64,000 nt of DNA from positions 39,128,001 through 39,192,000 of the forward strand of contig NC_070614.1 in assembly GCF_027172205.1 (NCBI RefSeq). The letters are read 5' to 3'. The translations under genes were made by a program, and so were the position numbers. This document shows, piece by piece, positions 10,485 through 21,099 of this stretch (position 1 is its first letter; each line of letters opens with the position of its first letter). The notes beneath the pieces are model-generated. The model made no database searches. It was not told the origin of the DNA and saw only the letters and a program-made list of their open reading frames with translations. Origin of the DNA: Podarcis raffonei. Taxonomy: Eukaryota > Chordata > Lepidosauria > Squamata > Lacertidae.

Positions 10485-11611
10485 TAAAACCAACAGCAGT
10501 TAAAAAATATAAAAGTTTTCAGGCAGATCACACAATAAAATGCTGAGTAGGAGTACATTAAGGAATGCTTAAAGGGGAGGATGTCACCTGGGAGAAACAG
10601 GTTATTTTAATGCTACTGAGCAGCAGTATAGAATCAAAGGGTATTAGCTATCCTTGCTCAATTAACCTGGAGTAAATACATGTTGTTTTGTGCAGCAAAA
10701 GTGCCAATTGCCTCTGGTTTTGAGAATGTAGTTAGAGAACAAAATGATGAGAGTTCAGCTTCAAAGGACATTCAGTCTCTGATTACTCCTGGATTCAGTC
10801 ACAAAACTCTTCGTTTCTCCTGATGAAATGATTGTTGGTGGTAAGGAAATATAGGTATATAAAAAGGAGAATTCCTGGATGCCATGATCAAGAGGTTTGA
10901 AATCACAAAACATGCAGCAAAGTAAAATGTGGAAATAGAGGTTGTTAAACCTTTAAAATATGCCCTTAATTTAAAGTGAGTTCCAAAATGTCTCCTCAAG
11001 ATGTTTTTTCCCCAAAGTTGCACTCTTTTCCTAGTGTAGAAAAAGACCATATGTTTGATAAGTTTAAAAAAATGGTTTACTTACAAACTCTCCAAAGGTC
11101 AGATTAATGTACTTTTCCATACAGCATTCAGAAAAAGTTGCACAGTCAGTAAAACCTGACTTACTTACAATGGTGAAAATCCTAAATTATTGGTATAGGA
11201 ACTCGAGTAGCTTGTAAGAGCCATAGAGTCTGAGCTGCAGCAACCAACTCAGACCTCACATGCTGAGTTCATCAGGTAGACTGGAGGTTGAACCATATGA
11301 TTGATCACCCAGTCCCTCCCAAGGTTAAGGACAGCTTGCTTTATGATCTCAATCCTTTTGTGTATTAATTAGACTTGGTTGTATGAGGCTGGTTATCTCA
11401 CAAAGATCATGTACAGATCTATCAGCCATCATTCATTTTTTTGTGGTGTGGCTACAAATGACATGTTGGCTTGACCTTGAAGACTATTGAACTAACAGGA
11501 GGAAGTTACCAGAAAAAAATGCACCAATTTCCAAATTCTGCAAAAGGCCTCCAGCCACAATTCAAGATGCTAAATAGCTTAGGTCCAATAGAGTTTAGAG
11601 AACACCTAAGG
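10485..11611. other. Intergenic stretch with no gene seen
   Basis: AT-rich sequence with no long open frame, no clear splice-flanked exon and no repeat family I could name. It contains short A- and T-runs only. Confidence 0.5.
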
Positions 11612-11768
11612 ATTTAGGAAACTGTTTTATGCTGAGTCAGACTACCATGCATTGTCCACACTGATTAACAGCAGCTATGCAAGGTTTCACATGGGACATT
11701 TTCATCCTTGCATGAGGACTGAAATGGGACCTTCTGCATGCAAATTACCACTGAGCTACTATAGCCCT
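11612..11768 (-). mobile_element. tRNA-Ala-type SINE
   Basis: On the minus strand it reads 'gggctatagtagctcagtgg' (box A region), 'tgcatgcagaaggtccca' (anticodon arm and box B region), then a body ending in 'gtctgactcagcataaaac'. This arrangement is a tRNA-Ala-derived head with a short unique tail, a SINE type common in squamates. The family name is not assigned. Confidence 0.65.
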
Positions 11769-11958
11769 TCCCTTCTTGCACCCTGTCCCACCAAGATACC
11801 TTAAGATCAACTGAGAGTGCACTCATCCATGGAATCCATGGAACTGCACTGCCTTCGAGACTCCCCTGACAAAGCATGTTTGTGTGTTTTAAAAAGCAAC
11901 ATAAATAGAAGCTGTGAGGGGGTTGGAGTGGAGACACAATAAAGCAAGCAAGGGAGTA

Positions 11959-12197
11959 CAGTGGTACCTTGGTTCCCAAACGGCTTAATTGCCAAACAAA
12001 TTGGCTCCAGAACGCCGCAAACCCGGAAGTGTTCCGGTTTGCAAACGTTTTTCAGAAGCTGAACGTCCAACTCAGCTTCCTCTTGAGTGCAGGAAGCTCC
12101 TGCAGCCAATCAGAAGCTGCACCTTAGTTTTTGAATGGTTTCGGGAGTCAAAACAGACTCCCAGAATGGATTAAGTTTGAGAACCAAGGTACCACTG
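11959..12197. mobile_element. Tigger-like MITE
   Basis: Starts 'cagtggtaccttggttccc' after TA and ends 'gaaccaaggtaccactg', near-perfect inverted ends of about 18 bases. The right flanking TA has changed to TC. About 240 bases and non-coding. Confidence 0.85.
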
Positions 12198-12534
12198 TCT
12201 AAATTTTACTTAACAGTGTTTAGAAATTTTCTTAATTGCTTTATATGCAAAAGAAACACAAAGTGATATACAAAACAGATCAATACAAAAGTATATATTA
12301 ATAACAAAATGAAAACGTGAAAATTACATTATACGATTTAAAAATCAACACTGACTGGGCAGTGATTGATTTTTTTTTTAATGAGGCTTTTTCACTGTCA
12401 GCCATTCTAAGTTGTCAGGATAAATTGTGCTGTAAATTTAATTTAATTAAAATATGAATAGATTAGAACAGAACTTTCCCCCTGTTTTAAACATATTTGC
12501 TTTGTTCTGGCATACAAGCTGCTTCAGGAGATTA

Positions 12535-12792
12535 TTGATTGATTGATTGATTGTATTTATATTCCACCTTTTTCTCCAAGGAGCTCAAGGTGGAGACCCA
12601 GGATTGATGTTTCTGGCAGTAGCCATGCAATCTGTTCTCCCTTCCACCTTAATCAATCCCCACAACAACCTTGCTAGGTAGACTGGGCTGAGAGGCAGTG
12701 ACTGGCCTAAGGGCAGCTTCATGGCTGAATGAGGATTTGAACCCTGGTCTCCCAGGTCCTAGTTGCTGACACTAACCACACTGGCTCTCCAT
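12535..12792 (-). mobile_element. tRNA-derived SINE (Sauria/Squam type) with GATT tail
   Basis: The minus strand begins 'gagagccagtgtggttagtg' and continues with a box-B-like 'ggttcaaatcc' equivalent and 'ggccagtcactgcctctcag'. It ends in a short (AATC)n tail, seen as GATT repeats at 12535-12553 on the plus strand. The structure matches the tRNA-headed SINE widespread in squamate reptiles. The exact subfamily name is from memory and unchecked. Confidence 0.75.
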
Positions 12793-13307
12793 TTGAGAAC
12801 CTTATTAGTAAAGTGAAAATTATGTATAAATGGATGCTGACTGGGAAAGCCTGACCCTTATTGCAATAATTTCCTTCTCCCATATTCGCCTAGCTAAGGT
12901 GAATTAACTTAATTTCCCTGCCCCACTATGACAGGCAGAAATTGCCTCACAGAATTATAATGGCATAAGGAGCCTCACCTGTGGAGTTTCTGTCAGCGTA
13001 GGGGGTGACAAATTACGGCTCTTTCCGCTGTTGAAGCCTCATAAATCTGTGAGTGATGCAGAAACACTGCAATTACTTACCATTTGAGTTTTTCAAGAAG
13101 AGACTAAAATATGGGATCCCCTCAGCCCCCCTCCTTCCTTCCCTCATCACTGATGGATTCCTGTTCTTACTTTTCCCCTCACAATAAATAATGGTGCTTC
13201 TCTGACCACGCGAACGATAAACCTGTTTTGGTTTTGTTTTAGTTTATGCATTTCAAAACGAAAATTTGGCGCCTCCCTGAGTGTCAAAAATGACCTTTAA
13301 TCTTCTT

Positions 13308-13737
13308 TGCCCACATCAAATATGGCGGCTCCATTGGATGGTGCGGGGAAGTTGCCGTAGTAACAACAAAAGACATGTCCCTTCGTTCAGCTCTTCGCTT
13401 ACTGCCCGGCGCAAACATGGCGGCCTCACTGCACTTCCCTTTGCCAGTAAGAAAGATGGGTGCTTTCCATCGTTTTCGCGCTCCCCCTCTCTTCTAACCA
13501 AGAATAATAAACCTGTTTCCTACACTAAAAATACCAAGACTCTTGTTAGTATGGCCCTGAGATTTTGCAGAACGGTGCTGTGAATATCAGAAAATATCAC
13601 ACCTTTGAGCCGGCTGCCCACACAAAAAATGTCGCTTCACCGAGCCTCCAGTCCCTCATTGCGTGCCCACAGTAAAGATGGCGAAGATGCGACCGTTGTT
13701 ACTCCTCCCTCCTTGCCCACAGAAAAGATGGGGGCGG
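13308..13737 (+). promoter_or_regulatory. Array of six YY1-like motifs (TGCCCACA..AAAGATGGCGG)
   Basis: Six related units lie on the same strand at 13308, 13403, 13442, 13615, 13664 and 13714. Each is a TGCC(CACA) start followed within about 10 bases by A-rich sequence and an ATGGCGG-like core; examples are 'aaatatggcggc', 'aaacatggcggc' and 'taaagatggcga'. AAnATGGCGGC is the known YY1 consensus. The array lies 3.5 kb upstream of the zinc-finger coding exon, which is entered by a splice acceptor, so the array could mark the promoter and noncoding first exon of that gene. That link is inference; no transcript evidence is available. Confidence 0.5.
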
Positions 13738-14290
13738 AGTGGGGGGTGGCGTGTCCTGTGAACTTCCATAGGGGTTGGATTTGAGGGTGGAGAGGACAGG
13801 CTATCGCAAGAGGTCAACACCCCACCACCAACCTAGCTGCTTGCTGCTATGGGAGGTTGGGGGCGGGGGAGAGACTCTGTCCCTTTCCTCCGAAGAAGTG
13901 GCCCCCCACCCCCCCGTAAAATATCGGCACCTATAAGAAGTTGTGAGTACCGGGGAGGTGGGTGGGGAGCAGAAGGGGAGGGGGGAGGGATTCCCCTTAG
14001 ACTTTGAGGTGGGGGGGAACACAGGGGAGAAACAGACCCACCCTTCACCCACCCCGTGATTGACACCTTGGCACTGGCCGCCTCTGTGCCTGAGCCAAGT
14101 GGGTCATGCAGGTGGGATAAAGAGGCCAAGAAGGAGAGACGGGGCGGGGGGCGCCTGGGTTCTTTAGGGAGGGGGCAGACCGAGTTAGGGTGGGGGGTCA
14201 TTGCTGGGAAATGCTGGGAGCCAGAACTCATGGGTTCTGTACGGGTGCCTATTCAAGATCACTTAAGGCAGGTTAGTTCTCCGTAACACC
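13738..14290. other. G-rich, GC-rich stretch downstream of the YY1-like array
   Basis: Long runs of G or C (for example 13858-13915, 13970-14015 and 14130-14205) with moderate CpG. No supported exon. It may be part of a promoter or first intron of the zinc-finger gene, or a G-quadruplex-prone spacer. Confidence 0.35.
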
Positions 14291-14783
14291 TTATTTCAAG
14301 TACAAATCCCCAGGGATCAGCTTTTTTATTGTTAATTAAACTATGTAAAGGAGAGCATTGTAACATCATATCCGGACCCAAATTCTTTACATTTCTGTCA
14401 GCTACTGGAATGTTATGTGCCTGAGCTGGGGAGGGAGGGGGGATGATTAAACCTCATAAACTGAACCCAATTAGAGAACAAGTCAATAATATAAAATTGC
14501 CAGTGATTTTAAATTAAAAGGAAGGATTTAATTAAATTATAATTAAGTAGGATTCAGTAACCTGATACACCAGTAGGAAGTTATGAACATTAGGAAGCAG
14601 GATGAGCTATATAGAACGTTGCGATAAAGTAATAGTATAAATAGTATGGGGGCTTGTTTTAAGATATGAACGAGCATTAGTGTTGATTGCAGTACATATT
14701 TAAAAGATAAAGCTGTATGTTTAGGTATAGACTTTTTCATGTACAACTGTGTATTATTAGTGTGATACATGGCTGGGTGGGCA

Positions 14784-15153
14784 GGGACGCGGGTGGCACT
14801 GTGGGTAAAACCTCAGTGCCTAGGACTTGCCGATCGCATGGTTGGCGGTTCGAATCCCCGCGGCGGGGTGAGCTCCCGTCTTTCGGTCCCAGCTCCTGCC
14901 CACCTAGCAGTTCGAAAGCACCCCTAAGTGCAAGTAGATAAATAGGTACCGCTTTATAGCGGGAAGGTAAACGGCGTTTCCGTGTGCTGCGCTGGTGCAG
15001 GCTCGCAGAGCGGCTTCGTCACGCTGGCCACATGACCCGGAAGTGTCTCCGGACAGCACTGGCCCCTGGCCTCTTAAGTGAGATGGGCGCACAACCCTAG
15101 AGTCGGACACGACTGGCCCGTGCGGGCAGGGGTACCTTTACCCTTACCTTTTT
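14784..15153 (+). mobile_element. tRNA-derived SINE, full length (ACASINE2-like)
   Basis: The head 'gggacgcgggtggcactgtg' with box-B-like 'ggttcgaatccccg' is followed by 'gcaagtagataaataggta', 'cacatgacccggaag' and the end 'ggtacctttacccttacc'. The same family occurs at 22282, 38310, 56320 and 58882. It resembles the Anolis family I recall as ACASINE2; the name should be confirmed by search. Confidence 0.8.
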
Positions 15154-15249
15154 ATGGCTGTCATGGTTGATGTTCTTCTACCTATCAAGTGTCTTTTATA
15201 TGGATTCTGTCTTTATAGAAATAATTATAAGAAGGAAATAAAACAAGTT

Positions 15250-15345
15250 ACCGTATTTTTCGCTCTATAGGACGCACTTTTCCCCCTTCAAAAATGAAGG
15301 GGAAATGTGTGTGCGTCCTATGGAGCGAAGACGCCATAGCCCCGC
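15250..15345. mobile_element. Short palindromic DNA-transposon fragment
   Basis: 'accgtatttttcgctctata' and 'gacgcac' on the left are mirrored by 'gtgcgtcctatggagcgaa' on the right, forming a compact inverted repeat. Likely a MITE; family not assigned. Confidence 0.55.
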
Positions 15346-15762
15346 GACCCTCTCCCGGCTGGAGAGGTGACGCACGGCTATGGAAGGAGCCTCTCCACTG
15401 CGCCTTTCCGCTGCTCCCTGACTTGCTCTTTGGGGCTGGTGGTGGGCTTCCAGCATCACAGTAGCAATTAAGCTTTCACCTAAATATTACTTTAAGTGCA
15501 AATTTAAATCCACCTACAATTTTGGGAGAAATTTCTGTGTTACATGTTTATAGAATCATAGAACTGTAGTGTGGAAGAGACGCCGAGTTGGCTGTTGGGT
15601 TGCTGGCCATGCATATCAACACCTTTTGTGTCAAGTGTGGCTGAAAGTCAGGTCTTTGGGGTCGGGGTCGGGGGGGGCGGGGAAGCTAGGAGTTTAGGAC
15701 AGAATGGCTTCACACAGATTTGGGGGACTTCCGGGTACTTTGGAAAGGGATGGCTTCACTTG

Positions 15763-16018
15763 AGCCAGTGTGGTGTAGTGGTTAAGAGCGGTAGTCTTGT
15801 AATCTGGTGAACCGGGTTCACGTCTCTGCTCCTCCACATGCAGCTGCTGGGTGACCTTGGGCCAGTCACACTTCTTTGAAGTCTCTCAGCCCCACTCACC
15901 TCACAGAGTGTTTGTCGTGGGGCAGGAAGGGAAAGGAAAATGTTAGCCGCTTTGAGACTCCTGAAGGGGAGTGAAGGGCGGGATATCAAATCCAAACTCT
16001 TCTTCTTCTTCTACTTCT
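15763..16018 (+). mobile_element. tRNA-derived SINE (Sauria/Squam type) with CTT tail
   Basis: Starts 'gccagtgtggtgtagtggtt' (box A), then 'gaaccgggttcacg' (box B), 'ggccagtcacacttc', 'gccgctttgagactcc', and ends in a (CTT)n tail. It is the best preserved copy of the family also seen inverted at 12535 and 16890. Confidence 0.8.
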
Positions 16019-16189
16019 AGTCTCTAACCTTTTAAACACAATCCTAGGTCTCACTGACTACCCCCAAAAACTAGGACCCCCCCTCATTTCATTCAAAAAA
16101 TTCAAGGGGTGCATGTTTCTGAGTGTGCTACATTTCTCTGCTGCAGAAAATAGTGAGTGGGCTTTTTATTATCCCTGTCCAGTATCTTT

Positions 16190-16285
16190 AGCTGCAATCC
16201 TATACATGTTTTCCTGGGAGTAAGATTTATTGGACTTAATGGGACTTCCATCTGCAGAGTGATCTTTACAGTTGTGCCCTTTATC
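16190..16285. repeat. Interspersed repeat fragment ('gcaatcctataca' family)
   Basis: Contains 'gctgcaatcctatacatg' and 'cctgggagtaag...ggacttaatgggactt'. A related copy is at 63211-63305. Probably an old non-autonomous DNA element; class not proven. Confidence 0.4.
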
Positions 16286-16440
16286 CTCATCTTATTTATA
16301 CGCATATCAGCTTGGTGAGACCAATTAGGTTGAGAGTCCAGACCGTGATTCCCCCCCCCCCCCAAGGTCAGCCTAGCCATTGTCGCCACTAGCTGGGCAC
16401 AGATCCAGATCTGGAAGATTTCCCACATCCAAACCTAGTA

Positions 16441-16661
16441 CAGTGGGACCTCTGTTTTTGAACGTAATCCATTCTGGAAGTCCATTTGACTTCCAAAACC
16501 GAGGATCAAAGCAAGTTCAATGGGGGAAATTGACAAACACGCCTCGGAAGCTGTTTGACTTCGGAGACATGCTCAAAAACGGAAGCAGTTACTTCCGGGT
16601 TGTCGGTGTTTGGCTTCCGAAACATTTGGCAGCCGAAACGTTCGACAACCAAGGTTGACTG
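16441..16661. mobile_element. Tigger-like MITE
   Basis: Begins 'cagtgggacctctg' after TA and ends 'caaccaaggttgactg' before TA. The inverted ends are imperfect, which suggests an older copy. About 220 bases and non-coding. Confidence 0.75.
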
Positions 16662-16889
16662 TACTGTCTGCCACCCTCTGTCATCTTGTGCAATTGAAAA
16701 GTTTTGAGAATTCCCCAAATCCTTTGACTCACTTCCTGTTTCTGGAAGCAAAAGCTATAAACTGAACCTTATTTGAACCAAGCCCACTGACTACATGAAG
16801 AGCCATTTTCACATACATGCAGATTCCTAAGATTCCTGCCTTGGCATCTTGGAGAGGTGTGTGCTCTGCAGGCACCTTCTGTGCTAGGC

Positions 16890-16920
<31 letters not shown>

Positions 16921-17115
16921 CGGGTATATGCCACCTCTCCTCCAAAGAACAAGGCGGCATGCATGGTTCACTTCCTCCTCATTTTATCTAGGTTCAGCTG
17001 AGAAGCAGCAACTGGCCCAAGGTAACCTAGTGAGTTTCATAGCTGAGTGGGGATTTGAACCCTGGCCTCTCACAGTTCCTGGTCCAACACTCTAACCACT
17101 ACTCCACACTGGCTC
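16890..17115 (-). mobile_element. tRNA-derived SINE (Sauria/Squam type) with GATT repeat tail
   Basis: Reverse-oriented copy: a GATT microsatellite at 16890-16920 is the tail, and 'ctctaaccactactccacac' with 'tggctccc' on the plus strand is the inverted tRNA-like head. It ends about 110 bases before the splice acceptor of the zinc-finger exon, inside the inferred intron. Confidence 0.75.
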
Positions 17116-17202
17116 CCTGTTCTGGATAGCATGGTTCAATCAAGGGGAGGGAATGTTTTATACTGGGAGGGCTCGGTGTCCATGGGGTCCCACTCTGATT
17201 CT

Positions 17203-17228
17203 TTCGCTGTCCTTTCTCTGTCCCGTAG
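17203..17228 (+). other. Splice acceptor of the zinc-finger coding exon
   Basis: A pyrimidine tract ends in 'cccgtag' with AG at 17227-17228. Sixteen bases of 5' UTR then precede the ATG at 17245. This implies at least one upstream noncoding exon. Confidence 0.6.
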
Positions 17229-17244
17229 AAGCGCTGTTGGTTAG

Positions 17245-18687
17245 ATGGAGAACTGCGATGAAGAGTGGCCAGAGGGCCAGCACTCCCTTCAGGCCCCAGG
17301 TGGGGTCCGGGCTGCCACTGGAACCGTGGAAGAGTGTGCCGTTCTCTACTCGGACGCGGAGGACGACCCGTCGCTCCTAACAGACCATGGGCCGGGTGCC
17401 CGGGCCCCTTTCCACTGCTCCGAGTGCGACAAGAGCTTCCGTTACCGCTCGGACCTGCGCCGCCATTTTGCCCGGCACACCGAGCTCAAGCCTTTCCAGT
17501 GCCCTCACTGCGTCAAGAGCTTCAAGCATTCCTTCAACCTGGTGAACCACATCCGGAGCCACACCGGGGAGCGCCCCTACCGCTGCACCATGTGCCCCAA
17601 AGGCTTCCGAGACTCCACGGGGCTCCTCCACCACCAGGTGGTGCACACGGGGGAGAAGCCCTACTGCTGCCACGTCTGCGAGCTCCGCTTCTCCTCCCGC
17701 AGCAGCTTGGGGCGCCACCTCAAGCGGCAGCACCGCGCTTCCCCCGCTGCCGCAGCCCCTCAGACGCCCGCCCCCCGCTGCCTGGCCTGTGGGAAAGAGC
17801 AAAGTCCCCTGGGGCACCTCTGCAGCGCCGGGCGAGGCCGGGCCGCGCCCTTTGGCTGCGGGGCCTGCGGGCGCCATTTCCAGTTGGCATCTGAACTGCG
17901 GCGCCATTGGCTCGCCCACACTGACATCAAGCCCTTCAAGTGCCCCGACTGTGAGCGGGACTTCAACGCTGCGGCGCTTTTGGAGCGCCACAAGCTCACG
18001 CATGCCAAGGACAGGCCCCCGCCCTGCCCAGTGTGCTCTGGGAAGGTTCCACCAAGCGATGGGATGCTGGAATTGCGGGGCCTGGAAGAAGAGCCGCGAG
18101 ATGGGGGGACAGAGGCCCAGCAGCACAGCAGGGGCTGCCCCACGTGCCACCCTCCAGACATGCGGCCCCCCGAAACGCTGTACCAGTGTGAATGCGGGAC
18201 CTTTTTCGCCAACGGCAACACCCTGGCGGCTCACTTGACTGCTCACGGCGGCGAGCCCTCCTTCAGCTGCGGGATATGCGGCCAGCCCTTTGTGAACTTG
18301 CAGACACTGGAGGAGCACCAGTTGAGCCATGCTGTGGCTGCTTCCCCGATGTCAGGCCCCGGCAGTGAGCTGGAACGCCACCTGTTGCCGCAGCTGGACC
18401 TCCGTGCGTTCCCCGCCCGGCCCAGCAAGAAACTCTACAAATGCAGCGAGTGCGAAAAGTACTTCCGCAGCCCGCGGGACCTGGACCGCCACGTCTTGGT
18501 GCACACAGGCGAGAAGCCCTACCAGTGCACAGAGTGCGGCAAGTTCTTCCGGCACGAGTGCTACCTGAAACGGCACCGGCTGCTGCACAGTGGCGAGCGC
18601 CCTTTCAAGTGCACCGTCTGCCACAAAGGGTTCATCACCTTGAGCAACCTCTCCCGCCATCTCAAGCTGCACCGCGGAATTGACTAG
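17245..18687 (+). CDS. C2H2 zinc-finger protein, 480 residues, about 11 fingers
   Basis: The frame starts at an ATG sixteen bases after the splice acceptor and ends with TAG at 18685-18687. Residues 1-55 are acidic (DAEDD near 38) without a recognisable KRAB, SCAN or BTB domain. Fingers of the form C-x2-C-x12-H-x3-H follow: four in tandem from about residue 56, two in the middle, a pair where the first has a shortened C-x-C spacing, and three at the C terminus. TGEKPY/TGERPY-type linkers join several. Two Cys-pair segments (CLAC, CPVC) look like decayed fingers. The expected role is sequence-specific DNA binding in the nucleus as a transcription factor. GC content is far above the flanks. I cannot assign an orthologue by eye. 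Confidence 0.9.
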   Translation: MENCDEEWPEGQHSLQAPGGVRAATGTVEECAVLYSDAEDDPSLLTDHGPGARAPFHCSECDKSFRYRSDLRRHFARHTELKPFQCPHCVKSFKHSFNLVNHIRSHTGERPYRCTMCPKGFRDSTGLLHHQVVHTGEKPYCCHVCELRFSSRSSLGRHLKRQHRASPAAAAPQTPAPRCLACGKEQSPLGHLCSAGRGRAAPFGCGACGRHFQLASELRRHWLAHTDIKPFKCPDCERDFNAAALLERHKLTHAKDRPPPCPVCSGKVPPSDGMLELRGLEEEPRDGGTEAQQHSRGCPTCHPPDMRPPETLYQCECGTFFANGNTLAAHLTAHGGEPSFSCGICGQPFVNLQTLEEHQLSHAVAASPMSGPGSELERHLLPQLDLRAFPARPSKKLYKCSECEKYFRSPRDLDRHVLVHTGEKPYQCTECGKFFRHECYLKRHRLLHSGERPFKCTVCHKGFITLSNLSRHLKLHRGID

Positions 18688-18707
18688 GCGGGGAGCCCCC
18701 TTCTCAG

Positions 18708-18713
18708 AATAAA
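18708..18713 (+). promoter_or_regulatory. Polyadenylation signal 20 bases after the zinc-finger stop
   Basis: An AATAAA sits at 18708-18713, directly after the TAG at 18685-18687. If used, the 3' UTR would be only about 40 bases long. Confidence 0.65.
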
Positions 18714-18719
18714 CACCCT

Positions 18720-20147
18720 CCCCTCCCAACGCTGCTTTCCTCTACCTCCATCCTGCCAGAGGTGATCTGGTTTTGGAGGTGTCACTCTGCCCGATGCGGC
18801 TAGAACTTTGATTTCCCTGCCCTCCTTGTAGGGCAGGAATTTACAATTGTGAGCTGATAGAAAAGTATTATTGTTGTTATTATTATTATTTTACTAATGT
18901 CCCACTACTGTTGGTAGAGTACATTGCACTTGCTTGACCATTATAACGTCTTCGGTGGGTTGGGGGTAGGGTACCTGGCTGGTTGTGCCTAGACAGGTAA
19001 CTGAACATTTTGGGATTCAGACCCCTAATATTCCCGGGCATAATGAAGACGTGCCAGGAAATGCAACTCTTTGGCCAAGGCTCCCCCCCCCGTCCCCCGG
19101 AGATACTTATGTCCAAGTGAGCTTGACCAAGCTGAGATGATGTTGCCTCAATAGCTGTAGTGCTCTGTGGTTCCCAGGAATGTAAAGGAGGGACTGCCTA
19201 GTTGTCATGGGAGAGGTGCGCTCAGACATTCTACCAGGATGCAGATTTATTGACTTGCTGCAATGCAGAACGTCTTACCTTATGGAAAAGCAGACAGCAT
19301 TGTTGGGCAATAGAAATACTAGTGTGCAGGAACCTTGCATCATCCTGTTGTGTGACTTGGTTGGTTCCCTTTCCCTCTGATCTCTCTGCCCCTGGACAAG
19401 AGTGGCCACAGTTAGGGGACGTTTCTGCCTTTCCCTTCCAACTTGAAAGGCATGTTGTCCTTGCCAAAGCCAATGGGCTCGAGTTCCAGAACTGCAGCTC
19501 ACCAAAGAATTTTAGGCATTGTATTTCTATATGGCCTAGAGATGATGGTGGATTAAGACCAGAGAGTTCTCAGCAACCTCATAAAACTATGGTTTCTAAG
19601 TCTTCCTTGGAGGGAAGTGTGGGGAAAGTATAATCAAACCATTAAAAATCAATTTAAGCTTGAAGCAGAACCGCACCTGTTGTATTTTATAGGGATGCCC
19701 AGAAAGGTTTTAGTTTATTTAGGAAAGATTATTATTATCATTAGTATCCCTGATATTTCTGTCTGCATTTGCTAAAAACAACCCAACCCAAACAAACAAA
19801 CAGGAATCATGTCCTTAAATACCCTGCTTAAAAATTGCAAAGATTCACAACAAAACTGAGGTTCTTCTACTTGCCCTTTTGTTTTCTTAGCTTTGGTTCA
19901 AAAACTGCTACTTTTATTTCCAGAATTTTTTTTTGCAATCATGAGGACTATAAATTTAATTTTTTTTAAGATGTCCATATTATCATGTTTAGCTCAGCAT
20001 TGGCTAGAGCAAAATTGCCTTGAAGGCAAGGTTCTGCCTGCAGGCTGTAGAGCAGTAGCCACCTGTGAGATGAACTGAAGGCTTGTGTGCCTGCATGATT
20101 TTATCTGTAGGCTTGAAGCACGTGAACGTAAGCAGGTAGTTGCTTGG
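18720..20147. other. Intergenic stretch, no gene seen
   Basis: Contains a short (TTA)n tract near 18867-18893 and otherwise unremarkable sequence. The frame at 19202-19633 has no family signature or splice support and was not called. Confidence 0.4.
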
Positions 20148-20794
20148 TGTTAAATAAGGATCAGGCAGACTCAGCAATGGAGAATAAGAAGGTGAAGTTT
20201 ATTGCCAGGCAATAAGGACCCAGTTTGGAATCTCTTCCAAAAGGAACTGGGACCCCGATTGACAGAAATCCAGAGGTCTTTATACCTGAGCAGATCACAG
20301 CAAATCATAGATCATGAGACAACCATGAGGCAGTCATGATATTGTCAGCGAAAATTAGCCAATTAGCAAGCTTCTTGCCATGCTACCAGCTCCTGGTCAA
20401 GCACGGAGTTCTAGTTCTGCTTTCCGATGCTTGCAGTGATGCTCTGTCTAACCTCTCCCCTAGTTATGACAGGACAGGGAGTTTGGAGATTTTGTGGTTT
20501 TGCTCTTCCTGTTCTGTGGATTAATTTAGCCCGTATCTGAGGGGATTTTGTACCAGAATCTCTGATTCACGTCTTCCCCTTGTCCAGGGTACACGGATAT
20601 TTGTAGGGGAAAGGTCGGCTCCTAATTTTGCTGTTTCAAGCAGTATGCAGTTAGCTAAGGCACAGTTTCCCTTTGATTCAAAATGGATTATAAAATACTG
20701 TAAGCCCTGATCATGTGTGAGCATATATGAATATATTGATTACTGATAACTGATTATATGGATAGCATAGGGGTAGCCCTTCTTCCTTGCCTCA
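20148..20794 (-). mobile_element. Retroviral-type LTR fossil, minus strand
   Basis: The minus strand starts TGAGGCAAGG and ends TTAACA, giving TG..CA ends about 647 bases apart. An AATAAA lies near the low-coordinate end on the minus strand, as expected of an R region. Adjacent on the plus strand is 'ttccccccttttc' (20795-20807), which on the minus strand is a polypurine tract just upstream of the LTR. This is therefore likely the 3' LTR of an endogenous retrovirus whose remaining interior (20808 to about 21100) is short and broken. No partner LTR was seen. Confidence 0.5.
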
Positions 20795-21099
20795 TTCCCC
20801 CCTTTTCAAGCTCAGAAAGAAGATTCATCTGACTCCTGAGCTTGAACACCACTCTGGACATCAGAATAAACCACTGTTTCCTGCAAGGGGGCCTGTTCCT
20901 GCACTGGAACCGGTTCCCTATGCATTCGCTCGTAACCATCGTCTTCCTCTGGCTCCTCTGGCACTGGGGGCATCAAACCAAGCATTCTTTCTTATAGTGA
21001 AGCCAGCAGGTTTCTTCTTAGACCTGCTCATTGTTTGACCTCCCCTTTCTTCTGCCCTCATGATGCTATACCATTTCCCCTGGTTTTAATTTGCCAGCT

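Noticed and set aside
17377-18330. 317-codon minus-strand frame
   Set aside because: Antisense of the zinc-finger exon in GC-rich sequence; no motif, no splice or promoter support.
19202-19633. 143-codon plus-strand frame
   Set aside because: No motif or splice support, starts in unremarkable sequence 0.5 kb past the zinc-finger polyadenylation signal.
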